Assembly (NCBI GenBank): GCA_029242085.1
Contig: JAQWUP010000029.1
Coordinates: 51,974-115,973, forward strand
Direction of reading: 5' to 3'
Origin: Porticoccaceae bacterium
GTDB taxonomy: Bacteria; Pseudomonadota; Gammaproteobacteria; Pseudomonadales; Porticoccaceae
DNA: 64,000 nt
Part shown: positions 39,181-48,091 of the stretch, one piece after another
Layout of the letters: each line of letters begins with the position of its first letter
How positions within the stretch are numbered: position 1 is the stretch's first letter
The notes under the pieces: model-generated
What the model was told of the DNA's origin: nothing
Database searches by the model: none
The model's input: only the letters and a program-made list of their open reading frames with translations
Made by a program: the position numbers and the translations under genes

Positions 39181-39786
39181 TTAAAGTGACTCGGCGTGCT
39201 CTGCGAGGTATTCAGCAACACCGGCGGTGGTGTCTTTCATACCTGCGTCGCCGCGATTCCAGCCTGCAGGGCAAACTTCACCATGCTCTTCGTGGAAGCT
39301 CAGCGCGTCAACCATACGCAGCATTTCATCAACATTGCGGCCCAGCGGCAGATCGTTAACGACCTGATGACGAACCATGCCCTCTTCATCAACTAGGAAT
39401 GAGGCGCGGAATGCGATGCCAGCTTCAGGATGTTCAACATCATAGGCGTTGCAGATTTCGTGCTTAACATCAGCAACTAATGTGTAGTTTACCTGGCCAA
39501 TACCGCCGTCATTAATAGCGGTGTTGCGCCATGCGTTATGAGAGAACTGAGAGTCAATTGAAACACCAATTACTTCCACGCCGCGGCTTTGGAATTCTGC
39601 ATAACGGTGATCAAATGCAATTAATTCTGATGGGCAGACAAAGGTGAAATCTAAAGGGTAAAAGAAGATAACTGCCTTTTTGCCTTTGATGCTTTCTGCC
39701 AAGTTAAAATTTTCGACAATTTCGCCGCTTCCAGTAACTGCTGCTGCGGTAAAATCAGGTGCTGATCGGCCAACTAGTACGCCCAT
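39181..39786 (-). CDS. Typical 2-Cys peroxiredoxin (AhpC/Prx1 type)
   Basis: A 201-residue peroxiredoxin reducing hydrogen and organic peroxides. Peroxidatic Cys in DFTFVCPSELIAF and resolving Cys in EVCPAGWNRG are both present, and the C-terminal helix after the second Cys is full. The ATG at 39786 has GAGGAG eight or nine bases upstream and begins MGVLVGRSAPDF, so the 51 extra residues in the track ORF are not used. It is followed on the same strand by a strong terminator; grxD lies upstream. Confidence 0.95.
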   Translation of the reverse strand: MGVLVGRSAPDFTAAAVTGSGEIVENFNLAESIKGKKAVIFFYPLDFTFVCPSELIAFDHRYAEFQSRGVEVIGVSIDSQFSHNAWRNTAINDGGIGQVNYTLVADVKHEICNAYDVEHPEAGIAFRASFLVDEEGMVRHQVVNDLPLGRNVDEMLRMVDALSFHEEHGEVCPAGWNRGDAGMKDTTAGVAEYLAEHAESL

Positions 39787-39951
39787 GAGAGTGCTCCTCT
39801 GTTTCATTGATAAAATGTGATGTTGCTTGTTTATTTTTACGATAGTCACATAGCCAATTGCTATCAGCCAATAAAAACATTTTATCGATCTGATAGGAAG
39901 GGGCTGAATATTGCAGTCGAGCTGTCGACCAACCCAGTGCAAGCCTGAGGT

Positions 39952-40299
39952 TTAGGCCTCAGCGCCCTTATCGTCCGCCGCTTGTTCACCAAGCGCCTCA
40001 TCGATCATTGGTTTTAACTCGCCCTTCTCGTGCATATCAGTAACGATATCACAGCCGCCTATTAGATCGCCGCCGACCCAAAGCTGAGGGAAGGTGGGCC
40101 AGTTACCATAAGCTGGCAGATTGGCACGAATTTCCGGGTTAGATAGAATATCTACGTAGGCAAAACGCTGACCACAACCCATAAGCGCTTGCACCGTGCG
40201 CGAAGAAAAACCACATTGCGGCTGATTCGGCGAGCCTTTCATGTAAAGCAGTACCGAGTTATTTTCCACCTGATCGCGGATGGTTTCCATAATGTCCAT
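39952..40299 (-). CDS. grxD: Monothiol glutaredoxin
   Basis: A 115-residue monothiol glutaredoxin with the CGFS active site (PQCGFSSRTVQAL), TFPQLWVGGDLIGGCDI and GSH-binding WPT segment. Such proteins carry [2Fe-2S] clusters, often with BolA. Slightly extended acidic C-terminal tail. A 206-bp gap precedes it (to the hydroxylase gene), with no other feature seen. Confidence 0.96.
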   Translation of the reverse strand: MDIMETIRDQVENNSVLLYMKGSPNQPQCGFSSRTVQALMGCGQRFAYVDILSNPEIRANLPAYGNWPTFPQLWVGGDLIGGCDIVTDMHEKGELKPMIDEALGEQAADDKGAEA

Positions 40300-40505
40300 A
40301 ATGACTATTCCTCTAAAAAGATGATTTTTGCTGATGGGCGGGATTTTACCTGCTTAGGCCCGTCTAAAACACAACCATAGCAAATTAATTTCAAATATTA
40401 CCGATCTCTGTGCAGCTTGCGCTAATCTCAAACATTGTTCAGCTGATAATGCGGCGAACTCCGAGCTGTAAGCGCGCCTTTAACCAGTACAGAAAATGGC
40501 AGCTT

Positions 40506-41384
40506 TTAGTGATTCTGCGCAGGCGTGCCGGGAAGTCCAAACTCCAGATCTTCTCTGTTTGAAGCATAGGTTCTAGTGTTAAACCAGCCGTCCCAAATAG
40601 ATAGCACACTGCCTAGATTCGAAAATCTGTGTCGCTTGCTGTGATGCAGTTGATGTTGTGCTGGACTGATAAAGAAGCGCTCAAATCGGCCGAAAGAAAT
40701 CCATATGTGCGAGTGCCTTAAATTTGCTGCCAACATATTGAACGCAAAACCAAAGGCGTCGACACCGAGAACCTGAAGGCCTGTGAGCCTGCCTGAGAAC
40801 AGCCAAATAAATACACCGCTCACCACACCAAACACCAGCAAGCCTCTTACAAAATACAGTATATGTTCAAGCGGATGCACTCTAAATAATGTAAACGGGG
40901 TCAGCACTGTCGCGCTGTGATGAGTCTTATGAATATGCCAGAGAAAATCAAAGCGGTGCATACAGTAATGAAGAAGAAAACGACTGAGGTCCTCTACAAG
41001 GAAAAATACCGTACTAAAAAGTAGCGCTATAAAGAACCAGCTCATCTCAAGTTGAGGTGCATCGCCAAGGTTATCCTGCAGAGATGAGCCCACCAGAATG
41101 GTAAGCGCCAAATGACTGCCAAACAGAGGCAGTAATAACAAAACCCGCATGCCATTATTAAAAAACATCAGAAAGTAATCTAAGAGGCTAGATTTGGCGA
41201 ACCAGTACCTGCCATCAAAGAGCCTTTTAAGCTGTTCCAGCGGCCGCCATTTACCCACCTGCTTGGCGACTACATAAGAGGCGATCAACAGCGCACTTAA
41301 CAGATACAGCCAGTACACCCGCTTTGCAGAATCAAATAGAAATTCTACAGGGGCTGTCACTAGGTTGAGCAGCTGCGCTTCCAC
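40506..41384 (-). CDS. Fatty acid hydroxylase / sterol desaturase family membrane protein
   Basis: A 292-residue integral membrane protein of the di-iron hydroxylase superfamily. Four to five hydrophobic helices, and the His clusters HYCMHRFDFLWHIHKTHHS, HPLEH and HQLHHSKRH in the order expected (HX3H, HX2HH, HX2HH-like). Substrate is not identifiable. The GTG start shares one base with the TonB receptor stop (TAGTG), so it belongs to the iron operon; the enzyme itself needs two irons, but how that relates to its location is unknown. Confidence 0.85.
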   Translation of the reverse strand: MEAQLLNLVTAPVEFLFDSAKRVYWLYLLSALLIASYVVAKQVGKWRPLEQLKRLFDGRYWFAKSSLLDYFLMFFNNGMRVLLLLPLFGSHLALTILVGSSLQDNLGDAPQLEMSWFFIALLFSTVFFLVEDLSRFLLHYCMHRFDFLWHIHKTHHSATVLTPFTLFRVHPLEHILYFVRGLLVFGVVSGVFIWLFSGRLTGLQVLGVDAFGFAFNMLAANLRHSHIWISFGRFERFFISPAQHQLHHSKRHRFSNLGSVLSIWDGWFNTRTYASNREDLEFGLPGTPAQNH

Positions 41385-43552
41385 TAGGGATTAAACCGAT
41401 ACTTCACTTCCGCTAGCACCATTCGCGGAAGGTTTGGCCTCGCGGCATAGGGGCGGTGAGACACTATTGCCGACTCGTCCGTTGCGTTTCTAATCATCAG
41501 CTTTACATTAAAATCATTGTTGACAAACCAGGTTGCCGATAGATCAAGAGTCGCGAGACTTTCAGTTTGCTGACCGGGAATAAGATCGCCAACACCTGGC
41601 ACTTCACGCATCTCGTGCTGATATTTGACCGCTGCATCCACAGCCCAATTACTGCTTTCGATACCCACCTGCCAGCGCCCAACATACTGTGGCACATAAG
41701 GCAGCTCATCACCTTTCTTAACCAGCTCCCATTGTGAAAACTGCGACAGGAATGATTTTTGGAATGCGCTCTCTGTGTAGGTGAAGTTTAACTGTGAGTT
41801 GAGTAATAGAGACTCTGTGAGTGCTTCTTCAAACTGGCCATTGAATTCAATCCCACCTATTTCAACCTGCCCACCATTGAACTCTTCACCCACGGCGCAG
41901 TTGGCATCGGATGCCCTGCAACGGCCCAGTAGATTGTCATAATCACTCAAAAATCCGATTAGCTCGGCTGAGTAAGTGTCGGTCTGATAGCGAACACCGT
42001 ATTCAAAATTGAGGCTCTCCTCGGCTTCAGCCGCAGATGCGCCAGGTCCAGCGGGCGAAAAGCCCACATAGACACCCGCCAAAAGGCCAATGTTCTCGCT
42101 TAACTGGTAGTGTAATCCCGCGCCTGGCGCCAAAATAGACTGAGTGTTAGACGACTGGGAACCTGTTAAATGGTTGTCGACACTGCCTTGAATATCCTCA
42201 TATCTGAGACCCAAGCTAAGGGTTAAATCGCCTTTGCTAAGCTCATCTTGGAGATAGACTGCAATGGCATCTGTCTCGGCATAATTAACCACCTTCGAGG
42301 GCCTGGCAATACCGTCTGAAACCAATTGGGTGGCTGTCATTAAATAGCTGCGCTGCTGATGATCACGTTCAACATCGTCATGGTGATAACGAACACCGAC
42401 ATCAAGCTTGTGATCAAAACCGGCGAAGCTAAATTGTTTCGCCAAATCAAGCTGGATACCGTCAGAGCTATAGGCACGATCGTTATCTGTAACATCAATA
42501 GTCAATCCCGCTGCAGCACTGTCTTGGACACCAGCTAACACCTCATAGGCAGACACATATTGACTTGGCGAACTCAGTACCAGCTTGGCATTGGGCCCAT
42601 CAAGAAAGCCATCGAACTTATTCCAAGACCGGTTGAACTTGTTAAAGTAAACCTTACTGGTTAGCTGCAAGCTATCTTGAAACTCAATCTTATGGCTGAT
42701 ATGAAGCTGCTTGTGGTCAGACACAAAGTGATCTAACTCTGATGCGGGATAACGAAGGGTCGGATCACGATCAAAATCGCTGTCGGTCAGCCCTAAATAG
42801 GTTTCATTAGAATCTTCATCGGCATAACCGACTTTAACCACAAGCGTCTGATTCAGTTCTGTTTCCGGCTGCCAATGTACCTTGACGTTGAAGTCATTCC
42901 GCTCAAACCCAGTATCACCCCCGTCTGCTAGTGTTTTAAAACCATCACTTGAATAATGCATGGCATCAAACATGTAGCTGACATTGCCAGCGACAAATTC
43001 ACTGCTTGCTGACAGCTTCTGAAATTGATCTGTACCAGTCGTGACATTTAATTCAGCAAAGCTCTGCCAAGAAGCGGGTCTGGTAACCAGGTTAACCGCT
43101 CCACCCACAGTATGTGGACCAAACTGAATGGACGCGGGCCCCTTGAGTACCTCCAGCGCATGTAATCTGGCGGCATTAGTGATGTAGTATGCCGCTGGAG
43201 CCGAATAGGGCGCAGGTGCGATCAGCACACCATCTTCCATGATAGTAATTTTTTGACTGCGCTCGGCAGTTGCACCACGGATGCCAATATTTGGACGCAA
43301 ACCATAGCCGTCCTCCTCTCTGACATAGACACCAGGCGCCATACTGATAAGTTGATTAAGATCAGTGTATGACTGCTTTTCAATCAACTCCTGCCCAATC
43401 TGAACACCAGAACCTGCCAGCTTAGCCCGGTCCTCTTTGCTGCCAATAATAAGAACCTCTTCTAACTTAGGTGGCTCAATATCCACAGCAAAAGCGCCGC
43501 ATGACATTAGCGTCGTAAGGCTCAAACAAGTTGTACGATTAAATTTAGTCAT
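41384..43552 (-). CDS. TonB-dependent siderophore/ferric receptor (FecA-like)
   Basis: A 722-residue outer-membrane receptor. Signal peptide about 1-24 (CLSLTTLMSCGAFA), TonB box around LEEVLIIGSK, plug domain with DLNQLISMAPGVYVREEDG, IGIRGATAERSQKITIMEDGV and LEVLKGPASIQFGPHTVGGAVNLVTR, then a 22-strand-type barrel ending YRFNP. It resembles FecA-type iron receptors. The ATG at 43552 overlaps the imelysin stop by eight bases; the track TTG/ATG start at 43591 lies inside the upstream gene and would precede the signal peptide. Third gene of a Fur-type operon. Confidence 0.9.
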   Translation of the reverse strand: MTKFNRTTCLSLTTLMSCGAFAVDIEPPKLEEVLIIGSKEDRAKLAGSGVQIGQELIEKQSYTDLNQLISMAPGVYVREEDGYGLRPNIGIRGATAERSQKITIMEDGVLIAPAPYSAPAAYYITNAARLHALEVLKGPASIQFGPHTVGGAVNLVTRPASWQSFAELNVTTGTDQFQKLSASSEFVAGNVSYMFDAMHYSSDGFKTLADGGDTGFERNDFNVKVHWQPETELNQTLVVKVGYADEDSNETYLGLTDSDFDRDPTLRYPASELDHFVSDHKQLHISHKIEFQDSLQLTSKVYFNKFNRSWNKFDGFLDGPNAKLVLSSPSQYVSAYEVLAGVQDSAAAGLTIDVTDNDRAYSSDGIQLDLAKQFSFAGFDHKLDVGVRYHHDDVERDHQQRSYLMTATQLVSDGIARPSKVVNYAETDAIAVYLQDELSKGDLTLSLGLRYEDIQGSVDNHLTGSQSSNTQSILAPGAGLHYQLSENIGLLAGVYVGFSPAGPGASAAEAEESLNFEYGVRYQTDTYSAELIGFLSDYDNLLGRCRASDANCAVGEEFNGGQVEIGGIEFNGQFEEALTESLLLNSQLNFTYTESAFQKSFLSQFSQWELVKKGDELPYVPQYVGRWQVGIESSNWAVDAAVKYQHEMREVPGVGDLIPGQQTESLATLDLSATWFVNNDFNVKLMIRNATDESAIVSHRPYAARPNLPRMVLAEVKYRFNP

Positions 43553-44822
43553 TGTCTGATTGCACCCTTCCTGGAATTGCGACACCAACAATGGTCACAA
43601 ACTCGATCTTTAAATCATCAGTTACAAGCTTTAATAGTCCAGCAAGACTGCAGGCGCCTATGCTGCTTTCCCCGCCAGGATTGGCAAAGGCATTAAGACA
43701 GGCTGGGTCACTCTCATCGGCTTCCACCAGAGCTAACTGGTCTTTCAACGAACCCGATATCTGTGCAAATCTGTTGTCGACATCAGTCAGTTGATTCTGG
43801 AATCGCAAAGTGATGTCAGTAAAGCCCTCTTGATTGATCAAATCATCAAATCCAAGACCTGACCCACCATTAAATATTCTAAGGAACTCAGCTGCATTGG
43901 TTTGAACGTTGCGCAATGTAGTTTCACTGTAAGGTGACTCGACAAGGCCCGGGCAGGTCACTGAGCTGCATTTGTCATCGAGGCCCAGCGGAATGGTTAG
44001 CTTTTGAGACTTGGTAAAAGTTTCTAAGTAAAAAATTCCATCCGTTATCAATTGGAAGTTTTCGCCCTGACTATCTTCGTTTAAGAATTCCGTCCTGAAC
44101 GGGCTGTCGCCCTCGGTCCACTGGCTGTGTATTGCATTGGATGCCACGGCGACGTCTGCAGCCAATTTCTCAGCGAGACCACAGCGCTGTGTCTTTCGCT
44201 CAGATGCCGCCAAGTCATTCCAGGAAGCGGTTGCCGCAATCTGACTAGAGCAAGAGTGATTGAGGTTGCTGTTAAATAATAGATACTCAAGTGCGCTCAT
44301 GCCACGCTGATTAAAGGCGCGGCTGGACACCTCAAAATCTGCATCGGAAGCGTCGATAACGGCCTGATCAAGCGCGCATGTTGCCAAGCTACCGGCCGCG
44401 TAGGAATGCACCCGATTGTGTAATGCCTCATCGTTACGCAACGCGGGACCAATAACATGCATCTCTGTTTTTTGCACTGAGTCCATCAACACCAACCAAT
44501 CGGTTTGAGCCGTTGCAAGGCTTGTCGCCTCATCGGCAGACCCTATTGCATCACAATAAGTTGCAAGAGAACCCGAGTCTGCAGAGAATGAATCAGCCAA
44601 TGTCGCAGTGGCTTGATAATTGGGGATGAAAATAGAGTCGACCAGATTAGTCATCAGGGCGGTGCGGTCAAATTCCTGCGCCGAACCATCATCAGCCGCT
44701 GGCGTGTCGTTGTTGCTACCATCTCCATTAGCCGCTGCAGGCGAGGCGACATCTCGAGACTTGTCTACGCACCCAGTTAGAAACAGCACTACAAGGGCCA
44801 TAGAACTACAAAAGCGAACCAT
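43545..44822 (-). CDS. Imelysin-family (peptidase M75) lipoprotein
   Basis: A 425-residue lipoprotein: signal sequence and lipobox LTGC with Cys at about residue 18, a Ser/Asn/Asp-rich linker, then the imelysin fold with paired helical bundles. The family is named for a protease, but iron-regulated members (IrpA, EfeO-like) act in iron uptake and the GxHxxE-type site is variable; I do not see a clear GxHxxE here (RGMSALEYLLF stands in the equivalent region). The ATG at 44822 is chosen because GGAG lies nine bases before it; the track TTG start is 15 bases upstream. Confidence 0.82.
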   Translation of the reverse strand: MVRFCSSMALVVLFLTGCVDKSRDVASPAAANGDGSNNDTPAADDGSAQEFDRTALMTNLVDSIFIPNYQATATLADSFSADSGSLATYCDAIGSADEATSLATAQTDWLVLMDSVQKTEMHVIGPALRNDEALHNRVHSYAAGSLATCALDQAVIDASDADFEVSSRAFNQRGMSALEYLLFNSNLNHSCSSQIAATASWNDLAASERKTQRCGLAEKLAADVAVASNAIHSQWTEGDSPFRTEFLNEDSQGENFQLITDGIFYLETFTKSQKLTIPLGLDDKCSSVTCPGLVESPYSETTLRNVQTNAAEFLRIFNGGSGLGFDDLINQEGFTDITLRFQNQLTDVDNRFAQISGSLKDQLALVEADESDPACLNAFANPGGESSIGACSLAGLLKLVTDDLKIEFVTIVGVAIPGRVQSDND

Positions 44823-44843
44823 ATTTTCTTTCTCCAATAAGTA

Positions 44844-44865
44844 GGGGCTAGCCGAAGCTAGCCCC
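44844..44865 (-). repeat. UUCG-tetraloop hairpin between DUF4856 and imelysin genes
   Basis: On the minus strand GGGGCTAGC-TTCG-GCTAGCCCC is a perfect 9-bp stem capped by the very stable UUCG tetraloop, 22 bp before the imelysin ATG and right in front of its ribosome site. There is no U-run; it is more likely an mRNA-processing or stability element than a terminator. Confidence 0.75.
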
Positions 44866-44912
44866 CATAGATTTTAAACCATTTCGCCCTGGTGTTCAGG
44901 GGTTTTAAAAGA

Positions 44913-46598
44913 TTACCAGCTGGCAACATTGTCTGCATCGAAGCCATAGGCCGTCTGCAATGTCTGTCTAGCCGAGGCGAGCTTAGAAGTATACGCGGCA
45001 ATGGCAGTATCTGTATCACCGGCCGCAACGCCACCTTGACTACCATCGGCTAACATAGGTGCGTCACCTAAATCTGCCAGTAGTGTTTTCAGAGTATCGA
45101 GGTCAACTGAAGTCACTGCGTCATCACGGAAAGGTGAGAATGGGCTGAACTGCAGACCTAATGCAAATCCCTTCATCTCTGACCAGTGCTTGGCGACGTC
45201 GATGAAATTATCGACATCGGCAAAACTACCTGCAGAATAATTACCCATATCAGTAGTGACATCATTTATGTAATGAATCACGGTAGCTGCAATACATTTT
45301 TCCCAAGCCAGTGCTGCCGCTTTTATGTGCGCAGCAAGAGCCGCCTCTTCGCTTGCCGACATGGTACCTGCATTTGCAGTATTGCTCAGAATCTGACGCC
45401 CTGCGAGAAATGCATCCATAGCTTCATTCGAGAGATCGGTAGGACTGGCATTGTCTGCTGAGCCAACATCACGTTTCGCACAGTTTTGAGAGTTTCCGAA
45501 ATTAAACTCACTGCGTGGATTGATCAGGCCATTGCCATCTGTATCGTAATAACCATTTTTCCAATCGTCGCGACCACTTTTGGCGCGAGCTTCCAGATCG
45601 GTGTAGGCTTTGTTATCCCGTGCTGCGCCATAGTAGCCAAAGGCCTCGTCATAATTGTGCTCAGCAGCTGAATAATTTTTAGTTCCTTCCTGCTCGGTAA
45701 TCTGCGTGGCAAAATCCGCCTGGAAGTAATCGTTGGTACCCTGTGAGAAGGTCACAGCACCCAGTAAGAATTTCTGTAGCAACTGGCGCTGATTACGACC
45801 ATAGGCATCGTATTGAACACTACTGACATTAGCATCACCATCAACAGTTGAGATCGTAACTGAGGTACCGTCCGATGCCTGAGTTGCCAGCTGGTCAATC
45901 CAGAGGTCTACCAGATTAATCGGCAGAGAACCCAGCGATAGTCCATCAGACCAACCAAAGAACTCACCATCAATCAACTTCGAGGTCTCACCGCCACCTT
46001 CGCCGTTACCACCGGCAATCTTGCCATCTAGATTCTTGCCAGAAGATACTGCGCCATAAGTTGCTGCACTATCTACGTCGCTGCCATCAGACGCACCGTT
46101 TTTAACGGTAAAACCAGTCGATGCCCCGTCGGCTCCATCGCCATTCATAAAGAAATCAAGATCAGTGACGTATTCCGCCTTAGTTTTTCCGGATTCAGTC
46201 ATCGCTGACATATAGTCAACCATGCCAGAGATAAGCAGATGTCTCGCAGTCTGCCCTGTATAGCTTACTGAGTCGCTATCCGCTGTGTATATTGAGTTGG
46301 TATAGGCGTATGCCTCAGGCATTGCATCGCAAGCATCACCCTGCCCATTAGCATCAGAATCTTGCTGTGCTTCGTTGGCAGCATCTGGACAATTATCTGC
46401 ATTGTCACCAACATTATCTGAGTCGGCATCCGCAGACTCAGAGGCATCATTTGGGAAAGCATCAGCTGTATCAGCAACACCGTCCCCATCAGTATCTGTC
46501 ACTGCAGGTGCAGCAGAACTTCCTCCACCACCACAGGCAACCAGAAGCGAGAGGGATAGCACAATAAGCATTTTAGACAGCAGTAACTTCAAATTCAT
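44913..46598 (-). CDS. DUF4856 lipoprotein with thrombospondin type 3 calcium repeats
   Basis: A 561-residue lipoprotein: signal peptide with lipobox VACG (Cys at about residue 22), a Ser/Ala linker, then TSP3-like Asp-rich repeats (DTDGDGVADTADAFPND, DSDNVGDNADNCPDA, DSDANGQGDACD, about 35-90) that should bind calcium, then a long DUF4856 domain. The family is found beside imelysin and TonB receptors in marine bacteria; its molecular role is not known to me. The ATG at 46598 has AAGGA before it; the track start at 46640 is less likely. First gene of the Fur-type operon. Confidence 0.85.
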   Translation of the reverse strand: MNLKLLLSKMLIVLSLSLLVACGGGGSSAAPAVTDTDGDGVADTADAFPNDASESADADSDNVGDNADNCPDAANEAQQDSDANGQGDACDAMPEAYAYTNSIYTADSDSVSYTGQTARHLLISGMVDYMSAMTESGKTKAEYVTDLDFFMNGDGADGASTGFTVKNGASDGSDVDSAATYGAVSSGKNLDGKIAGGNGEGGGETSKLIDGEFFGWSDGLSLGSLPINLVDLWIDQLATQASDGTSVTISTVDGDANVSSVQYDAYGRNQRQLLQKFLLGAVTFSQGTNDYFQADFATQITEQEGTKNYSAAEHNYDEAFGYYGAARDNKAYTDLEARAKSGRDDWKNGYYDTDGNGLINPRSEFNFGNSQNCAKRDVGSADNASPTDLSNEAMDAFLAGRQILSNTANAGTMSASEEAALAAHIKAAALAWEKCIAATVIHYINDVTTDMGNYSAGSFADVDNFIDVAKHWSEMKGFALGLQFSPFSPFRDDAVTSVDLDTLKTLLADLGDAPMLADGSQGGVAAGDTDTAIAAYTSKLASARQTLQTAYGFDADNVASW

Positions 46599-46745
46599 GT
46601 TGATTCCTTGATCGTTCAATTTAACCGATTGACCGTTCATCGCTAATCAGTAACCGGGTTTGAGTGCGTTTGCAGAGCAGCCTAAAAACCTTAAGCATCA
46701 GTAGCTACTGCAATCTCTGGTATATCGTTTTATTTACAAGTACAA

Positions 46746-46774
46746 ATGATAATGATTCGCATTACCAAAGTCAA
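46746..46774 (-). promoter_or_regulatory. Promoter with Fur box for the DUF4856-imelysin-TonB receptor-hydroxylase operon
   Basis: On the minus strand TTGACT (46769-46774), a 17-bp spacer and TATCAT (46746-46751). The spacer is filled by a Fur-box-like site at 46748-46766 (GATAATGAT-T-CGCATTACC on the plus strand, 15 of 19 to the classical 19-mer), so Fur-Fe2+ would block RNA polymerase directly. It lies about 150 bp before the DUF4856 ATG. Confidence 0.7.
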
Positions 46775-46920
46775 CAAGTTATTTAACCGTAGATATAAAG
46801 TGCTCTTAACCCCGTATTAATGCAGGTGGTCAGTAGGTTGCTTGAACAAGGCTACCCAGCGAAGCTCAAACCTCGCGCATGATGTGATTTGCAAATGTTC
46901 ATCATTTAATATCAGTTTAT

Positions 46921-46962
46921 CGTAATGATAATTATTTGCATTTGGGTGTCGATCTGTATAAT
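46921..46962 (+). promoter_or_regulatory. Fur box overlapping the FTR1 promoter
   Basis: The plus strand has a Fur-box-like TAATGATAATTATTTGC at about 46921-46939 (14 of 19 to the consensus) overlapping a TTTGCA -35 (46935-46940), a 16-bp spacer and TATAAT (46957-46962), some 83 bp before the FTR1 ATG. The 446-bp gap between DUF4856 and FTR1 thus holds two divergent, separately controlled promoters; I see no gene in it. Confidence 0.65.
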
Positions 46963-47044
46963 GTCGGCATCAGTAAATCAACTAAACAGCCTAGATCCCT
47001 CCGCTTAAACTCAAGTACCACAATGACAGGATGCGATACCCACT

Positions 47045-47950
47045 ATGAATGAATTTATTATTATGTTCCGCGAGAGCATGGAAGCAGCACTGATCGTTGG
47101 AATCATTTATACCTTATTAGAAAAGCAGGGCTTAAAGAGCCAAATCAAACAGCTATGGCTGGGTGTCGGCTGTGCAATTATTGCCAGTGTGCTCGCTGGG
47201 CTATTGCTTGTGCGAGTAAAAGCGTCCATTGGCAATGCCTCTATGGAGGCACTCTTTGAAGCCGTGGCTATGTTTATCACTGCAGGTCTGATCTGGTACG
47301 TTATTTTCTGGCTGTCCAAGCAGGTCGGGCAAACGGCAGAACTGGCGGCCGATACCAAGACTGCAATTGCCAATGCCGGTTGGGGTGTTTTTCTGATTGT
47401 ATTTTTCGCCATCTTGCGCGAGGGCTTTGAAACGGTAATCTTCCTGATGGGCAGTTTCTCTATGATGGAGTCTTTTTCTTATCTGGGATTCTTCTCTGGC
47501 CTAATCATCGCAATCATTATTGGATATGCTGTGGTGATACAGGGAAAGAAGGCCAACCTGCGCTCGTACTTCAGAATTACCAGTTTACTGCTGGTTATCT
47601 TTGCCTCCGGCATGATGACTTACGGCACCCATGAGGTGGAAGAGTTTATGGTCAAGGGTGGTCACCTTAACCTTGTAGGGCTCGAGTCAAAAAGTGATAT
47701 CGCTCGGCCCTATAGCATTCTCGAGCCAGTCGCAGAGTTGCAGCCATCTGACAACCCTGCATTTTATAGCTATGACCTTAATGGCAAGCAGCGCTACACC
47801 CATCTACTGCACGACAAAGGTCATATCGGCGTATTTTTGAAGGGCTTTTTCGGTTACAACAGCAACCCAAATTGGATAGAACTGATGGTATGGATCCTGT
47901 CTCTGTGGTTTGGTTTGCGTCTGTGGCGACAATTTTACTTCAGCAAATAA
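47045..47950 (+). CDS. FTR1-family iron permease
   Basis: A 301-residue inner-membrane protein with about seven helices. It has the two REXXE-type motifs, RESMEAALI near the N-terminus (residues about 9-13) and REGFETVIF (about 125-129), which pass Fe3+ in yeast Ftr1 and E. coli EfeU. A periplasmic loop (about 225-275) contains several Tyr/His/Asp residues. It is transcribed away from the DUF4856 operon under its own Fur box. Probable ferrous/ferric uptake across the inner membrane; no EfeO or EfeB gene is nearby, but the imelysin lipoprotein is EfeO-related. Confidence 0.92.
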   Translation: MNEFIIMFRESMEAALIVGIIYTLLEKQGLKSQIKQLWLGVGCAIIASVLAGLLLVRVKASIGNASMEALFEAVAMFITAGLIWYVIFWLSKQVGQTAELAADTKTAIANAGWGVFLIVFFAILREGFETVIFLMGSFSMMESFSYLGFFSGLIIAIIIGYAVVIQGKKANLRSYFRITSLLLVIFASGMMTYGTHEVEEFMVKGGHLNLVGLESKSDIARPYSILEPVAELQPSDNPAFYSYDLNGKQRYTHLLHDKGHIGVFLKGFFGYNSNPNWIELMVWILSLWFGLRLWRQFYFSK

Positions 47951-48000
47951 TGCATCGATTTATCTCCGGCCAAAGCAGACATGAGCATGTTGCCCATTTA

Positions 48001-48029
48001 TTGAAAAAACGCTTATAAATTCATATACT
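48001..48029 (+). promoter_or_regulatory. Near-consensus promoter before argD
   Basis: TTGAAA (48001-48006), exactly 17 bp, then TATACT (48024-48029). Start of transcription would be near 48036. The spacer ends in AAATTCATA, a possible half ARG box, but the other half is poor. Confidence 0.6.
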
Positions 48030-48039
48030 GATACTTAGG

Positions 48040-48064
48040 AAGGGCAGCAAAGCTGCCCTTTTTT
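48040..48064 (+). terminator. Intrinsic terminator between FTR1 and argD
   Basis: AAGGGCAGC-AAA-GCTGCCCTT is a perfect 9-bp stem followed by TTTT. It ends FTR1 transcripts, but it also lies just downstream of the strong argD promoter and 28 bp before the argD ATG, so it may act as an attenuator. Confidence 0.85.
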
Positions 48065-48091
48065 GATTCCAAAATGAAAAGGGATATTTAC

